Below are positions 1 through 5,003 of a stretch of 5,183 nucleotides of DNA, one piece after another (within the stretch, counting starts at the first letter, position 1; the number at the start of each line of letters is the position of its first letter). The stretch is from Sphingobium yanoikuyae. Lineage in GTDB: Bacteria; Pseudomonadota; Alphaproteobacteria; Sphingomonadales; Sphingomonadaceae. Under the pieces are notes generated by a model. That model ran no database searches. It was given only the letters and a program-made list of their open reading frames with translations, and was not told the origin of the DNA. The stretch covers positions 1 to 5,183 of the forward strand of contig NZ_CP139985.1 in assembly GCF_034424525.1 (NCBI RefSeq), in the 5' to 3' direction. The translations under genes were made by a program, and so were the position numbers.

Positions 1-657
1 GTGACAGATACGCGCACCTTGCCCGCCCCCCCTTCTCCGACAGGGACATGGGTTCAAACTGATCGGGCAACCCACGAAGCATGGGCGCGCATGTCGGTGA
101 AAAGCCCGCGCGCATCTGCACTGCTACACATCCTCGTTGCACGGATCGGCCAGCACAACGCGGTAGTGGCATCCCAGTCCGTCCTAGCGAAGCTCATGGG
201 CTGCAACCGGCGCACCATCGTGCGGGCGATTCAAGACCTCGTGGAAGGACGCTGGATTGAAGTCCGCCAGATCGGGGACCGAGGCACGGTGAACGCCTAT
301 GTCATCAATGATCGGGTGGCGTGGCATGGTCCCCGCGAAAGCCTGCGCTACTCGCTGTTTAGCGCAACTGTGATCCTTGCCGAGGACGAACAACCAGACC
401 GGAGCGAGCTAGGGCAACAGGAACCCTTGCGGAAGCTGCCCCGCCTGTTTCCCGGCGAACAGCAGTTGCCCGCAGGCGATGGACTTCCACCTCCATCCCA
501 GCCCTTTTTCGATGGCATGGAACCGGCCTTGCCCGCTCTGGATGAACCTGAACCCGATCCGGCGATGCAGGATGAACTTTCCCAGCTTGTCACCGGCCTA
601 GGAAACAAGCTCCGCGCACCCGATGCATCTCCCCCTGATGATGCAACCAATATATAG
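1..657 (+). CDS. Winged-helix plasmid replication initiator (RepL-like), 218 aa
   Basis: Probable replication initiator that would bind the origin repeats just upstream on the closed circle. Residues 37-105 read as a winged helix: helices at about 39-50, a recognition helix-turn-helix at about 57-81 (SQSVLAKLMGCNRRTIVRAI), and a wing at 85-103 ending in the NAYVINDRVAW motif. This motif resembles the core of RepL-type proteins and of small proteobacterial plasmid Rep proteins. The tail from about 135 to 218 is rich in proline and acidic residues and is probably disordered. The start is GTG. On a circle, GGAG at 5170-5173 lies 10 nt before it, and the frame stays open upstream to 5088 without a better start; the next internal ATG (position 91) has no Shine-Dalgarno sequence. 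The gene begins inside an origin-type repeat, which suggests autoregulation. The Rep role rests on domain, context and position; a plain transcriptional regulator is the alternative. Confidence 0.72.
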   Translation: MTDTRTLPAPPSPTGTWVQTDRATHEAWARMSVKSPRASALLHILVARIGQHNAVVASQSVLAKLMGCNRRTIVRAIQDLVEGRWIEVRQIGDRGTVNAYVINDRVAWHGPRESLRYSLFSATVILAEDEQPDRSELGQQEPLRKLPRLFPGEQQLPAGDGLPPPSQPFFDGMEPALPALDEPEPDPAMQDELSQLVTGLGNKLRAPDASPPDDATNI

Positions 658-692
658 ATACTATACAAGCCAATTTAACAGCGAGTGACATC

Positions 693-1091
693 ATGGGTAT
701 CACCCTAAGAGAAGCATCAGAAAAGGTCGGTGTCACCCGCCAAACGCTTATGAAGGCGATCAAGACAGGCAGGGTTTCCGCCGAAAAATCCGATAACGGC
801 GAATGGCGCATTGAGCCTGTCGAGTTGTTCCGCGTGTGGCCACCTGTAAACGAGGTGCAGCAACCTTTACAGGACGGATTAACAAGCAGTGACACCCCCG
901 GTTTACAGGCTGAAAACAGGCTGTTGCGGGAGCAAGTTGCAGAACTGCGCGAAGAACGGAACGCTTGGCGGGAACAAGCACAACGACTTGCCCTGACCGA
1001 TCAGCGCGCGCACCCTCAACCTACTCCCCAGCGCGGATTCTGGTCGCGTCTGTTCAGCCGCCAGGGCGACAGCCCTAGCGGCGAGGAATAA
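693..1091 (+). CDS. Helix-turn-helix/coiled-coil plasmid replication accessory or regulator, 132 aa
   Basis: Residues 3-50 form a MerR/excisionase-like helix-turn-helix (LREASEKVGVTRQTLMKAIK, followed by a short wing ending WRIEPVELFRVWP). A polar linker (51-70), a heptad-like coiled coil (about 71-100, LQAENRLLREQVAELREERN) and a basic/aromatic C-terminal patch GFWSRLFSR (115-123) follow. The plan resembles the proteins called plasmid replication DNA-binding protein that sit after rep in many small proteobacterial plasmids; their exact role is poorly defined. The gene starts 35 nt after rep stops and is probably co-transcribed. The only ribosome-binding match is a weak GAGTGA at 683-688, 4 nt before ATG. 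Three copies of an 8-mer, TTTACAGG or its complement, lie within the gene at 843-909. A copy-number repressor or partition-like adaptor is equally possible. Confidence 0.72.
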   Translation: MGITLREASEKVGVTRQTLMKAIKTGRVSAEKSDNGEWRIEPVELFRVWPPVNEVQQPLQDGLTSSDTPGLQAENRLLREQVAELREERNAWREQAQRLALTDQRAHPQPTPQRGFWSRLFSRQGDSPSGEE

Positions 1092-1094
1092 ACG

Positions 1095-1373
1095 ATGGAT
1101 GCTCCAACCGGCCCTTTATGGTCACAACAACAGGCCATTGCTTACGAGGTCGCGCTGGAGGCCATCAACGATGTGATCGCGGGATATAGTGAGCAGGTCG
1201 CGCTAGAGCAGGCTCGTCCCTCGCCGAACACAGCCCGGATTGCTTGGCTGGAAATGCGGACCGATCAGGCCGTTTCAGTCCACCGCTCGCTCAACGTGTG
1301 CGATGACGGCAACGTGCAGCAGGCGATTTCCGAATTTAGCGCCATCGTCCGCGCAAGGGATGAAGGGCGCTGA
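1095..1373 (+). CDS. Small helical protein of unknown function, 92 aa
   Basis: Starts 3 nt after the preceding stop, with AGGA at 1084-1087 and a 7-nt spacer to ATG, so it is very likely translated as part of the rep-HTH transcript. The protein appears mostly helical and soluble with no membrane segment. It has an N-terminal WSQQQAIAYEVALEAINDVI helix (9-28), a glutamate/alanine-rich middle, and a C-terminal IVRARDEGR. The WSQxQAIAxE start and the closing VRAR remind me of a family of small hypothetical proteins common on proteobacterial plasmids and integrative elements, often near mobilization genes. I know of no assigned function. Its position suggests a plasmid maintenance or replication-control role, but nothing in the sequence proves that. 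Confidence 0.7.
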   Translation: MDAPTGPLWSQQQAIAYEVALEAINDVIAGYSEQVALEQARPSPNTARIAWLEMRTDQAVSVHRSLNVCDDGNVQQAISEFSAIVRARDEGR

Positions 1374-1431
1374 TCCTATAGCCCCCGTCGCTTTTCACCT
1401 GATTTTCGGCATCACCGGGTGAAAGATGCTT
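1374..1431. terminator. Hairpin between convergent genes, possible weak terminator
   Basis: This is the gap between the plus-strand replication transcript and the minus-strand cargo gene. It contains TTTCACC at 1393-1399 and its complement GGTGAAA at 1418-1424, with an 18-nt loop. The position between two converging genes suits a shared terminator. The stem is short, the loop is large and no T-run follows directly, so it would be a weak one. Confidence 0.3.
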
Positions 1432-1818
1432 TCAGGATTTGAGCAACCGAAGATCACCATCGACAAAGCCAATGCCAATTCCCCTGACGGAGTTGAGCTT
1501 TTGCGATAACGGGGAAGGCTCGTGCAAAAATGCTGAAATAAGATCAGTCATTTGAGACAGGCATTCCTCCCAACTCCCGTTGCAGAACGATAGTGGAATC
1601 TCTGATGCTCTGCCCTTGGACGGCTCCCAAATCTCGGAACAAGGCCAATCGGGATCACTTGGATCAAATTCCGACGCGCCAATAAGCTCTATGCCGTATC
1701 GGGAATTATCCGATGTTTTTTCAAACAGGTTGAAGGCGAAAGCCTCCACATCGCTGGGGAGGTCCTCGGCCAGAGCGGCATTGAGCCACGCTCGATATTC
1801 GTCTCGAAAGTGATCCAT
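1432..1818 (-). CDS. Acidic orphan protein, immunity-like, 128 aa
   Basis: Unusual for this plasmid: visibly lower GC than its neighbours, transcribed against the replication genes, and with no link to mobilization. The product is acidic and soluble with no signal peptide or membrane segment. Recognisable stretches are the N-terminal DEYRAWLNAAL (6-16), FAFNLFEK (27-34), YGIELIGASEFDPSDPDWPC (41-60) with paired acidic and tryptophan residues, W65 and the closing GIGIGFVDGDL (113-123). This pattern resembles a widespread family of hypothetical proteins that I associate with immunity-type genes of polymorphic toxin loci; that link is from memory and untested. An in-frame TAA three codons before ATG fixes the start as the first available. 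No Shine-Dalgarno sequence precedes it (the upstream bases are AATCCCTT), so translation may be leaderless or weak. It is probably a transferred cargo gene. Confidence 0.7.
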   Translation of the reverse strand: MDHFRDEYRAWLNAALAEDLPSDVEAFAFNLFEKTSDNSRYGIELIGASEFDPSDPDWPCSEIWEPSKGRASEIPLSFCNGSWEECLSQMTDLISAFLHEPSPLSQKLNSVRGIGIGFVDGDLRLLKS

Positions 1819-2012
1819 AAGGGATTAATTGCACGCGATGCCGGACATCTGCAATCGTCAGATATTACCCCGCCTGACGGCAATCACATGAATCCGCGCA
1901 TGGCTGACCGCCCCGGTCACGACCGCGCCGCCGCCGCGATCTGGCTGCACGAAAAACCCTGACGCATTGGAAGTCCGCACGAAAACCCCGGTTTCAGGGT
2001 TTTCCGTCACCC
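1819..2012. other. Intergenic region between two minus-strand genes
   Basis: Carries no convincing gene. On the minus strand it should hold the promoter of the 1432-1818 gene and the end of the relaxase transcript. A TAATAT box occurs on the minus strand around 1863-1868 without a good -35 element. CGTCAG (1856-1861) and CTGACG (1874-1879) form a weak inverted repeat around it. The 1947-2004 part holds A/T-tract hairpins described separately. Confidence 0.5.
1981..2004 (-). terminator. Candidate terminator after the relaxase gene
   Basis: GAAAACCC (1981-1988) and GGGTTTTC (1997-2004) form an 8-bp stem with an 8-nt loop, starting 8 nt after the relaxase stop in the minus-strand direction. In that direction the downstream arm ends in GGGTTTTC, so the T-tract is part of the stem. 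A near-copy of the A-rich arm lies exactly 30 bp away (1951-1960) and could form an alternative pairing with 1996-2003. A reasonable but imperfect intrinsic terminator. Confidence 0.45.
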
Positions 2013-3224
2013 TCATAGGCTCATGCCGCGATCCCGTTGCAGGACCAGCTCGCGCTCGTGGAGCAACTGCCCCACCGCCCGCGCCATTTGGGGTTCGCGC
2101 TGGATCTGCTCGATGTAGAGATCCTTGGTGTGCTGGTTCGCACCGTTATAGGCGTCCACCGCCTTGCGGAGCGCCTCCGGGGTCGCCTTCCAGTCGCTGT
2201 TATGGTCGCCATAGCCGTGGGCGCCCGCCTCGCGCTTCCCGGCTATAGTCCTGAACTTATCCGCCACCTTCTCCCGTTCCTGCGCCTGCTGGCGCTCCTG
2301 TGCCTGCTCACGCGCGCGCTCGGCGGCAAGCTGCTCCTGACGCTGCGCCTCGGCGGCATCGCGCCGATCGCGATCGACCGCGCCGCTCAAAGTCGCCGCG
2401 AACGCATGCAGCCTGCCCGATATGCGCTGCCCCGCATCACGTAGCCACTCGGTCCCCCGTTCGATATACTGGCGCAGGCCCCGCCGCTCGATGACGCCGG
2501 CGTTATGCTGGCCCACCATCGTCACCGGCTCATAGGCCCGCCCCTCCCGCATCGCCTGATGCTCGGCGCGGCGCTCCATCGCCGTCGCGCTCGGCCCCAT
2601 ATGCACGGTCGCCTCCTGCTCGATCCCTTGCCGCTGGTGGCTGCGATGGTCCACCCGCTCGACGCTACCGGCGCGCTCAAGGGCGACATTCTGCATCTCG
2701 GCCCACCGGCCCCGCCACCGCTCGACCTCCCCGCTCGTCTTCTGGTCCAGTTCGCGGGTCTTCTCGCCCAGCCCTTCCGGGCCGATCCGCCGCGTCGTCG
2801 TCAGCAGATGGGCATGATGGTTGCGCTGGTCGCCCTCGCGACCTGGTGCGTGGATCGCCACGTCCACCGCCACCCCATGCCGCTCGCTGATCTCCCGCGC
2901 GAGGCCCAGCGCAAGCTCGCGCCGCGCCTCGGCCGACAACTCGGCCGGAAGCGCGATTTCATATTCGCGGGCTACGGTGGAGTTCTTGCGCGTCTCGGCT
3001 TGCTCGGCGGCGTTCCAGAGCGCGGCCCGGTCGTTGGCCCATGCCGGGGCGTCGGTGGGCACGACAAGCGCGCTATGCTCAACGCCCTGCTTGCGAGTGT
3101 AATCGTGGACGAGGCCGGTGCGCTCGTCCGTGATTTCGACGCCCGCACGATAGGCCGCCGCCGCTGTCGCACTGCGACCGGCGGAACGGCCTATCGTCTT
3201 CACCGCCAGATGGAAACTCGCCAT
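2013..3224 (-). CDS. mobA: MobA/MobL-family (MobQ) conjugative relaxase, 403 aa
   Basis: Nicks the adjacent oriT and stays attached to the 5' end of the transferred strand through a tyrosine. The N-terminus (SFHLAVKTIGRSAGRSATAA, then AAYRAG) places the likely catalytic Tyr at residue 25, as in RSF1010 MobA. A conserved acidic stretch LWNAAEQAETRKNS (69-82) and the metal-binding histidine motif NHHAH (135-139; H136, H137, H139) complete the MobQ signature. The relaxase domain ends near 215. A coiled coil rich in Gln/Glu/Arg spans about 283-322, followed by a conserved-looking tail (about 326-403, HGYGDHNSDWKATPEALRKA). There is no primase domain, unlike RSF1010 MobA. I chose ATG at 3224 because TAAGGG lies 7 nt upstream. 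The longer frame to 3320 would run through oriT and its hairpins, and the ATG at 3245 has no ribosome binding site. It is divergent from the traD-like gene. Confidence 0.93.
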   Translation of the reverse strand: MASFHLAVKTIGRSAGRSATAAAAYRAGVEITDERTGLVHDYTRKQGVEHSALVVPTDAPAWANDRAALWNAAEQAETRKNSTVAREYEIALPAELSAEARRELALGLAREISERHGVAVDVAIHAPGREGDQRNHHAHLLTTTRRIGPEGLGEKTRELDQKTSGEVERWRGRWAEMQNVALERAGSVERVDHRSHQRQGIEQEATVHMGPSATAMERRAEHQAMREGRAYEPVTMVGQHNAGVIERRGLRQYIERGTEWLRDAGQRISGRLHAFAATLSGAVDRDRRDAAEAQRQEQLAAERAREQAQERQQAQEREKVADKFRTIAGKREAGAHGYGDHNSDWKATPEALRKAVDAYNGANQHTKDLYIEQIQREPQMARAVGQLLHERELVLQRDRGMSL

Positions 3225-3302
3225 CGCCGCGCCCTTACTAGCCATGCGGGAGCATGGCGCGGGCGATAGCCCGCTGGGGTTCAGGGGTATCCCCTGACGC
3301 AC
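3225..3302. repeat. Three consecutive hairpins in the relaxase leader
   Basis: Three tight inverted repeats lie side by side: GCCATGC-ggga-GCATGGC (3241-3258), GCGGGC-gata-GCCCGC (3259-3274, directly abutting) and TCAGGGG-tat-CCCCTGA (3281-3297). All are perfect. With the oriT hairpin at 3303-3318 they make four in under 80 bases. They would be in the untranslated leader of the relaxase mRNA and on the transferred strand. Roles could include relaxosome binding sites, control of relaxase translation, or priming structures for the transferred strand. Confidence 0.75.
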
Positions 3303-3331
3303 GCAAACGCAAGTTTGCATAAGTGCGCCCT
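3303..3331 (+). other. oriT: oriT of the RSF1010/R1162 (MobQ) type
   Basis: A perfect inverted repeat GCAAAC-gcaa-GTTTGC (3303-3318) sits immediately 5' of TAAGTGCGCCCT (3320-3331). Hairpin plus TAARTGCGCCCT is the known oriT architecture of RSF1010/R1162 and relatives. By analogy the nick falls between G3327 and C3328 on the plus strand. The traD-like operon would then enter the recipient first and the relaxase gene last. The site lies between the divergent relaxase and traD-like genes, as expected for a MobQ system. Confidence 0.87.
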
Positions 3332-3337
3332 TCCTCT

Positions 3338-3383
3338 CTTTCGCTCGGTCGGGTCCGGTGCTATCAGTATCGCGCAGCGAAAG
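3338..3383 (+). promoter_or_regulatory. Inverted repeat that can mask the traD-like ribosome binding site
   Basis: CTTTCGCT (3338-3345) is perfectly complementary to AGCGAAAG (3376-3383), with a 30-nt loop. The second arm overlaps the AAAGGA ribosome binding site (3380-3385) of the next gene. In a transcript that includes both arms, pairing would hide part of that site. No clear sigma-70 promoter is visible in this gap, so the transcript start is unknown. Confidence 0.4.
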
Positions 3384-3391
3384 GATTGACC

Positions 3392-3667
3392 ATGGCCGCT
3401 CCCACGCCAGAGGCTATCGAAAGCGCACGTCGCAAGGTCCAGCAGGCCAAGGCACGGTTGCAGGCATTGGAAGCCCGCGCTGCCACCCTGAACCGCAAGG
3501 CCGATGCGCGCCGCAAGATCATCCTCGGAGGCCTGCTCCTCGATGCCGCCATGAAAGACCCCGCATGGGAATCCCGCCTCAATGACCTGATGAACCGCAT
3601 CAGCCGCGATCAGGACCGCAAGGCGTTCGAGGGCTGGACCTTCAAGGGAGGCCCCGCCGATGCCTGA
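3392..3667 (+). CDS. traD: TraD-like relaxosome accessory protein (Ti-plasmid TraD family), 91 aa
   Basis: Small basic helical protein encoded right beside oriT, probably a relaxosome component that helps the relaxase at the nic site. Residues 5-35 (PEAIESARRKVQQAKARLQA onward) form a charged coiled coil. The core NRKADARRKIILGGLLLDAA (about 34-53) matches the RK-x-D/T-RRK-I-x-x-G pattern I know from the Agrobacterium Ti TraD family, and the C-terminus closes with DRKAFEGW. The start is ATG at 3392 with AAAGGA and a 6-nt spacer; an upstream in-frame ATG at 3323 lies within the nic region and is rejected. The end overlaps the next gene by 8 bases, so the two are translationally linked. The relaxase-oriT-traD divergent layout matches Ti-type transfer regions. 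It should not be confused with the F-plasmid coupling protein also called TraD. Confidence 0.8.
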   Translation: MAAPTPEAIESARRKVQQAKARLQALEARAATLNRKADARRKIILGGLLLDAAMKDPAWESRLNDLMNRISRDQDRKAFEGWTFKGGPADA

Positions 3668-4103
3668 TCCCTTCGACCCTGCCGAGTTCGACGCGCCCCC
3701 TCCCTCCGATCCCCACACGGACTATCGTGACCTGCTCGACGCCATGCGGAAGGCCGGGGCCGAAGGGGTCGCCCAGCAGGTCGCCGCCCTGTCCCGCCAG
3801 ATCGAGCAGGACGCCCGCCAGCGCGCCGAAGCGGGGCAGCAGACGGAAAAGGCGCTAAACGACCTCTTGCGCGCCGCTGCGCAGCTTCAGCGGGTCAGCG
3901 AGGCCATAGGCTGGGAACGCCTGAAGGGATGGCTCTACGCCGCCATGATCGGGCTGGGCCTGATATTCGCCGCGGCCCTCGCCTACCGCTGGGCGCAGGA
4001 ACCCAAAATCGAGCGCCAGCTATACGGATGCACCGCAAAATGGGACGCCAAGGCCCAGACCTGCAAAGGCAAGTGGGTGCCCCTCTATGAGCAACAGCCC
4101 TGA
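3660..4103 (+). CDS. Single-pass membrane protein of the mobilization operon, 147 aa
   Basis: The N-terminal half (1-85) is soluble, acidic then helical and Gln/Ala/Arg-rich, and probably forms a coiled coil (about 36-80). A single membrane segment lies at about 91-109 (WLYAAMIGLGLIFAAALAY), and a short tail of about 38 residues carries two cysteines (C124, C135) in LYGCTAKWD and AQTCKGKW. With Lys/Arg before the segment, the likely topology is N-terminus inside and tail outside. GGGAGG (3646-3651) lies 8 nt before ATG, which overlaps the end of the traD-like gene. By position and architecture it may connect the relaxosome to the membrane or a helper coupling protein, as proposed for RSF1010 MobB. 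It may belong to one of the DUF families common on sphingomonad plasmids (DUF6118 comes to mind), but I cannot confirm that. Confidence 0.8.
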   Translation: MPDPFDPAEFDAPPPSDPHTDYRDLLDAMRKAGAEGVAQQVAALSRQIEQDARQRAEAGQQTEKALNDLLRAAAQLQRVSEAIGWERLKGWLYAAMIGLGLIFAAALAYRWAQEPKIERQLYGCTAKWDAKAQTCKGKWVPLYEQQP

Positions 4104-4130
4104 CATGGCTGGTATCTGCCCCCATATCGT
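4100..4130 (+). promoter_or_regulatory. Candidate promoter of the toxin-antitoxin operon
   Basis: CTGACA (4100-4105, overlapping the preceding stop codon) matches the -35 consensus at 5 of 6 positions. Possible -10 boxes are CATATC (4123-4128, 17-nt spacer) or TATCGT (4125-4130, 19-nt spacer), both weak. Position just before the palindrome at 4132-4148 makes a regulated promoter plausible. Confidence 0.35.
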
Positions 4131-4131
4131 A

Positions 4132-4148
4132 GTATCACTAGGTGATAC
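4132..4148 (+). promoter_or_regulatory. Palindromic operator for the antitoxin
   Basis: GTATCAC-tag-GTGATAC is a perfect 7+7 inverted repeat ending 20 nt before the antitoxin start. A further pair, GGTATC (4111-4116) with GATACC (4145-4150), brackets the candidate -10 region. Ribbon-helix-helix antitoxins normally repress their own operon through such sites; assignment here is by position and symmetry. Confidence 0.6.
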
Positions 4149-4168
4149 CTCAATCCCGAAGGTGCGAT

Positions 4169-4441
4169 ATGGCTACCTCTCTCAAAATTGACGACACGCT
4201 CAAGGGCCGGGTCCAGCACCTCGCCGCGATCCGCGACAGGTCCGCCCACTGGATCATGTGCGAGGCGATCCGGGCTTATGTGGACCGCGAGGAAGCTCGC
4301 GAAAGCTTCAAGGCCGAAGCCCTCGCCTCATGGGCCGAATATCAGGAAACCGGGCTGCACCTGACCGGCGAGGAAATGGCCGACTGGCTCAATAGCTGGG
4401 GCACCGCTGATGAAGGCGAATGCCCGCCGTGCCACGTCTGA
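4169..4441 (+). CDS. Ribbon-helix-helix (CopG/ParD-type) antitoxin, 90 aa
   Basis: Labile partner of the toxin encoded next, and probable repressor of the operon. Residues 3-9 (TSLKIDD) form the DNA-contacting strand, helices follow at about 10-22 and 26-41 (SAHWIMCEAIRAYVDREE), together a standard ribbon-helix-helix fold. Residues 45-80 (FKAEALASWAEYQETGLHLT, then the EEMADWLNSWGT end) should be the segment that wraps and neutralises the toxin. ATG at 4169 is chosen because GAAGG at 4158-4162 lies 6 nt upstream; an in-frame ATG at 4142 lies inside the operator and would add nine residues before the strand. The reading frame overlaps the toxin gene by 22 bases, typical of coupled type II pairs. 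The small cysteine pair near the C-terminus (ECPPC) comes from the overlap region. Confidence 0.88.
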   Translation: MATSLKIDDTLKGRVQHLAAIRDRSAHWIMCEAIRAYVDREEARESFKAEALASWAEYQETGLHLTGEEMADWLNSWGTADEGECPPCHV

Positions 4442-4725
4442 TCGTCACGCCCCGCGCCCGTCTCGGCATGGTCCGTTGCCGGGAGTTTCTGGAGGGGAGG
4501 AACCCGGAAGCGGCGGCGCGGGCCGGTCAGGTGATCGCCGCCCGCCTGCTCGCCCTTCAAACCACGCCAGACATAGGCCGCCCATTCGACGGGGAAGAGG
4601 CGCTGCGTGAACTGGTGATCGGGTTCGGGTCGAGCGGCTATGTCGCGCTCTACCGGCATGATCTTGCCGATGATGCCGTCTATGTCCTTGCCCTTCGCCA
4701 CCAGCGCGAAGCCGGATACCCCTGA
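4420..4725 (+). CDS. parE: ParE-type toxin of the RelE/ParE superfamily, 101 aa
   Basis: Toxin of a type II pair; ParE members poison DNA gyrase, while RelE relatives cut mRNA. The C-terminal half is the recognisable part: ALRELVIGFGSSGYVALYRH (61-80) and VYVLALRHQREAGY (87-100), matching the strand pattern and the RHQxEAGY ending common in ParE-like toxins. Helices at about 13-26 and 29-47 make the N-terminal hairpin. It lacks an evident RelE ribonuclease set, which favours ParE, but the target is inferred. ATG at 4420 has GAAGG only 3 nt upstream; GTG at 4429 (giving VPRLIVTPRAR) has 12-nt spacing and is an alternative start. Translation is probably coupled to the antitoxin through the 22-base overlap. 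Its presence selects for plasmid retention. Confidence 0.87.
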   Translation: MPAVPRLIVTPRARLGMVRCREFLEGRNPEAAARAGQVIAARLLALQTTPDIGRPFDGEEALRELVIGFGSSGYVALYRHDLADDAVYVLALRHQREAGYP

Positions 4726-4902
4726 ATGCCCTCTGGTGCCCGTCAGGGCACCGCCAAGCCCTTGGATGGCAATAAACCTACCCCCGAAGCGCCTGCCTGC
4801 GCTCTATGGCCGGAAATCGCCTCCTGCGCCCCTGATAGCCAATTGCGACCTTACAGCGTGTGCGAGGTGGAGAGGATGCGGTTTCCTGTCCGCCATGCGC
4901 CT
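4726..4902. other. Non-coding stretch after the toxin gene
   Basis: No convincing gene. Two small hairpins follow the toxin stop: GGTGCCC-gtca-GGGCACC (4735-4752) and CCAAG-cc-CTTGG (4754-4765). Neither is followed by a T-run. A 64-codon frame beginning at 4726 lacks a ribosome binding site and family-like sequence. Together with 4903-5183 this makes up the whole 458-bp gene-free part of the window. Confidence 0.6.
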
Positions 4903-4931
4903 AACGAGTGCCGCGACTAGCGGCACTCGTT
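4903..4931 (+). terminator. Perfect 12-bp hairpin, likely terminator
   Basis: AACGAGTGCCGC (4903-4914) and GCGGCACTCGTT (4920-4931) are perfectly complementary around the loop GACTA. A TTTTT run at 4938-4942 lies 6 nt after the stem in the plus direction, so it could end the mobilization and toxin-antitoxin transcripts before the origin. The gap before the T-run weakens this, and a protein- or recombinase-binding site is another reading. Confidence 0.55.
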
Positions 4932-4948
4932 GTTCACTTTTTGTTCCT

Positions 4949-5003
4949 ATCTAAAGGGGTTGCTTCGCCAGCGCTTAGGTCCGCGCTCGCACCCCCTTTA
5001 GAT
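4949..5003. repeat. Long inverted repeat at the edge of the origin region
   Basis: ATCTAAAGGGG (4949-4959) pairs perfectly with CCCCTTTAGAT (4993-5003) across a 33-nt GC-rich loop that itself contains GCGC pairs (4971-4974 and 4983-4986). A related ATTAGA/TCTAAT pair follows at 5005-5010 and 5027-5032. It may be part of the origin, a single-strand initiation structure, or the relic of a small mobile element. Confidence 0.6.

Noticed and set aside
2505..3269. Long plus-strand open frame of 254 codons
   Set aside because: It lies antisense within the relaxase gene, whose product has clear catalytic motifs. The frame is proline/arginine/histidine-rich, as expected from the antisense of GC-rich coding DNA, and has no domain pattern.
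3224..3320. Upstream extension of the relaxase to 3320
   Set aside because: It would translate through the oriT hairpins, adds a cysteine-rich segment absent from the family, and displaces the conserved SFHL N-terminus and Tyr25 position.
3281..3718. Minus-strand open frame of 145 codons over oriT and the traD-like gene
   Set aside because: It runs across oriT and antisense to the traD-like gene. The translation is glycine/serine-rich with no recognisable family.
4735..4752. Terminator directly after the toxin gene
   Set aside because: The GGTGCCC/GGGCACC stem is perfect, but no T-run follows. The hairpin at 4903-4931 is the better candidate.
4726..4920. 64-codon frame starting right after the toxin stop
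   Set aside because: No ribosome binding site, low-complexity proline/alanine/cysteine composition, ends inside the 12-bp hairpin, and no family resemblance.
4640..4954. 104-codon plus-strand frame overlapping the toxin end
   Set aside because: Starts inside the toxin gene in another frame, and its sequence looks random and runs through the terminator-like hairpin.
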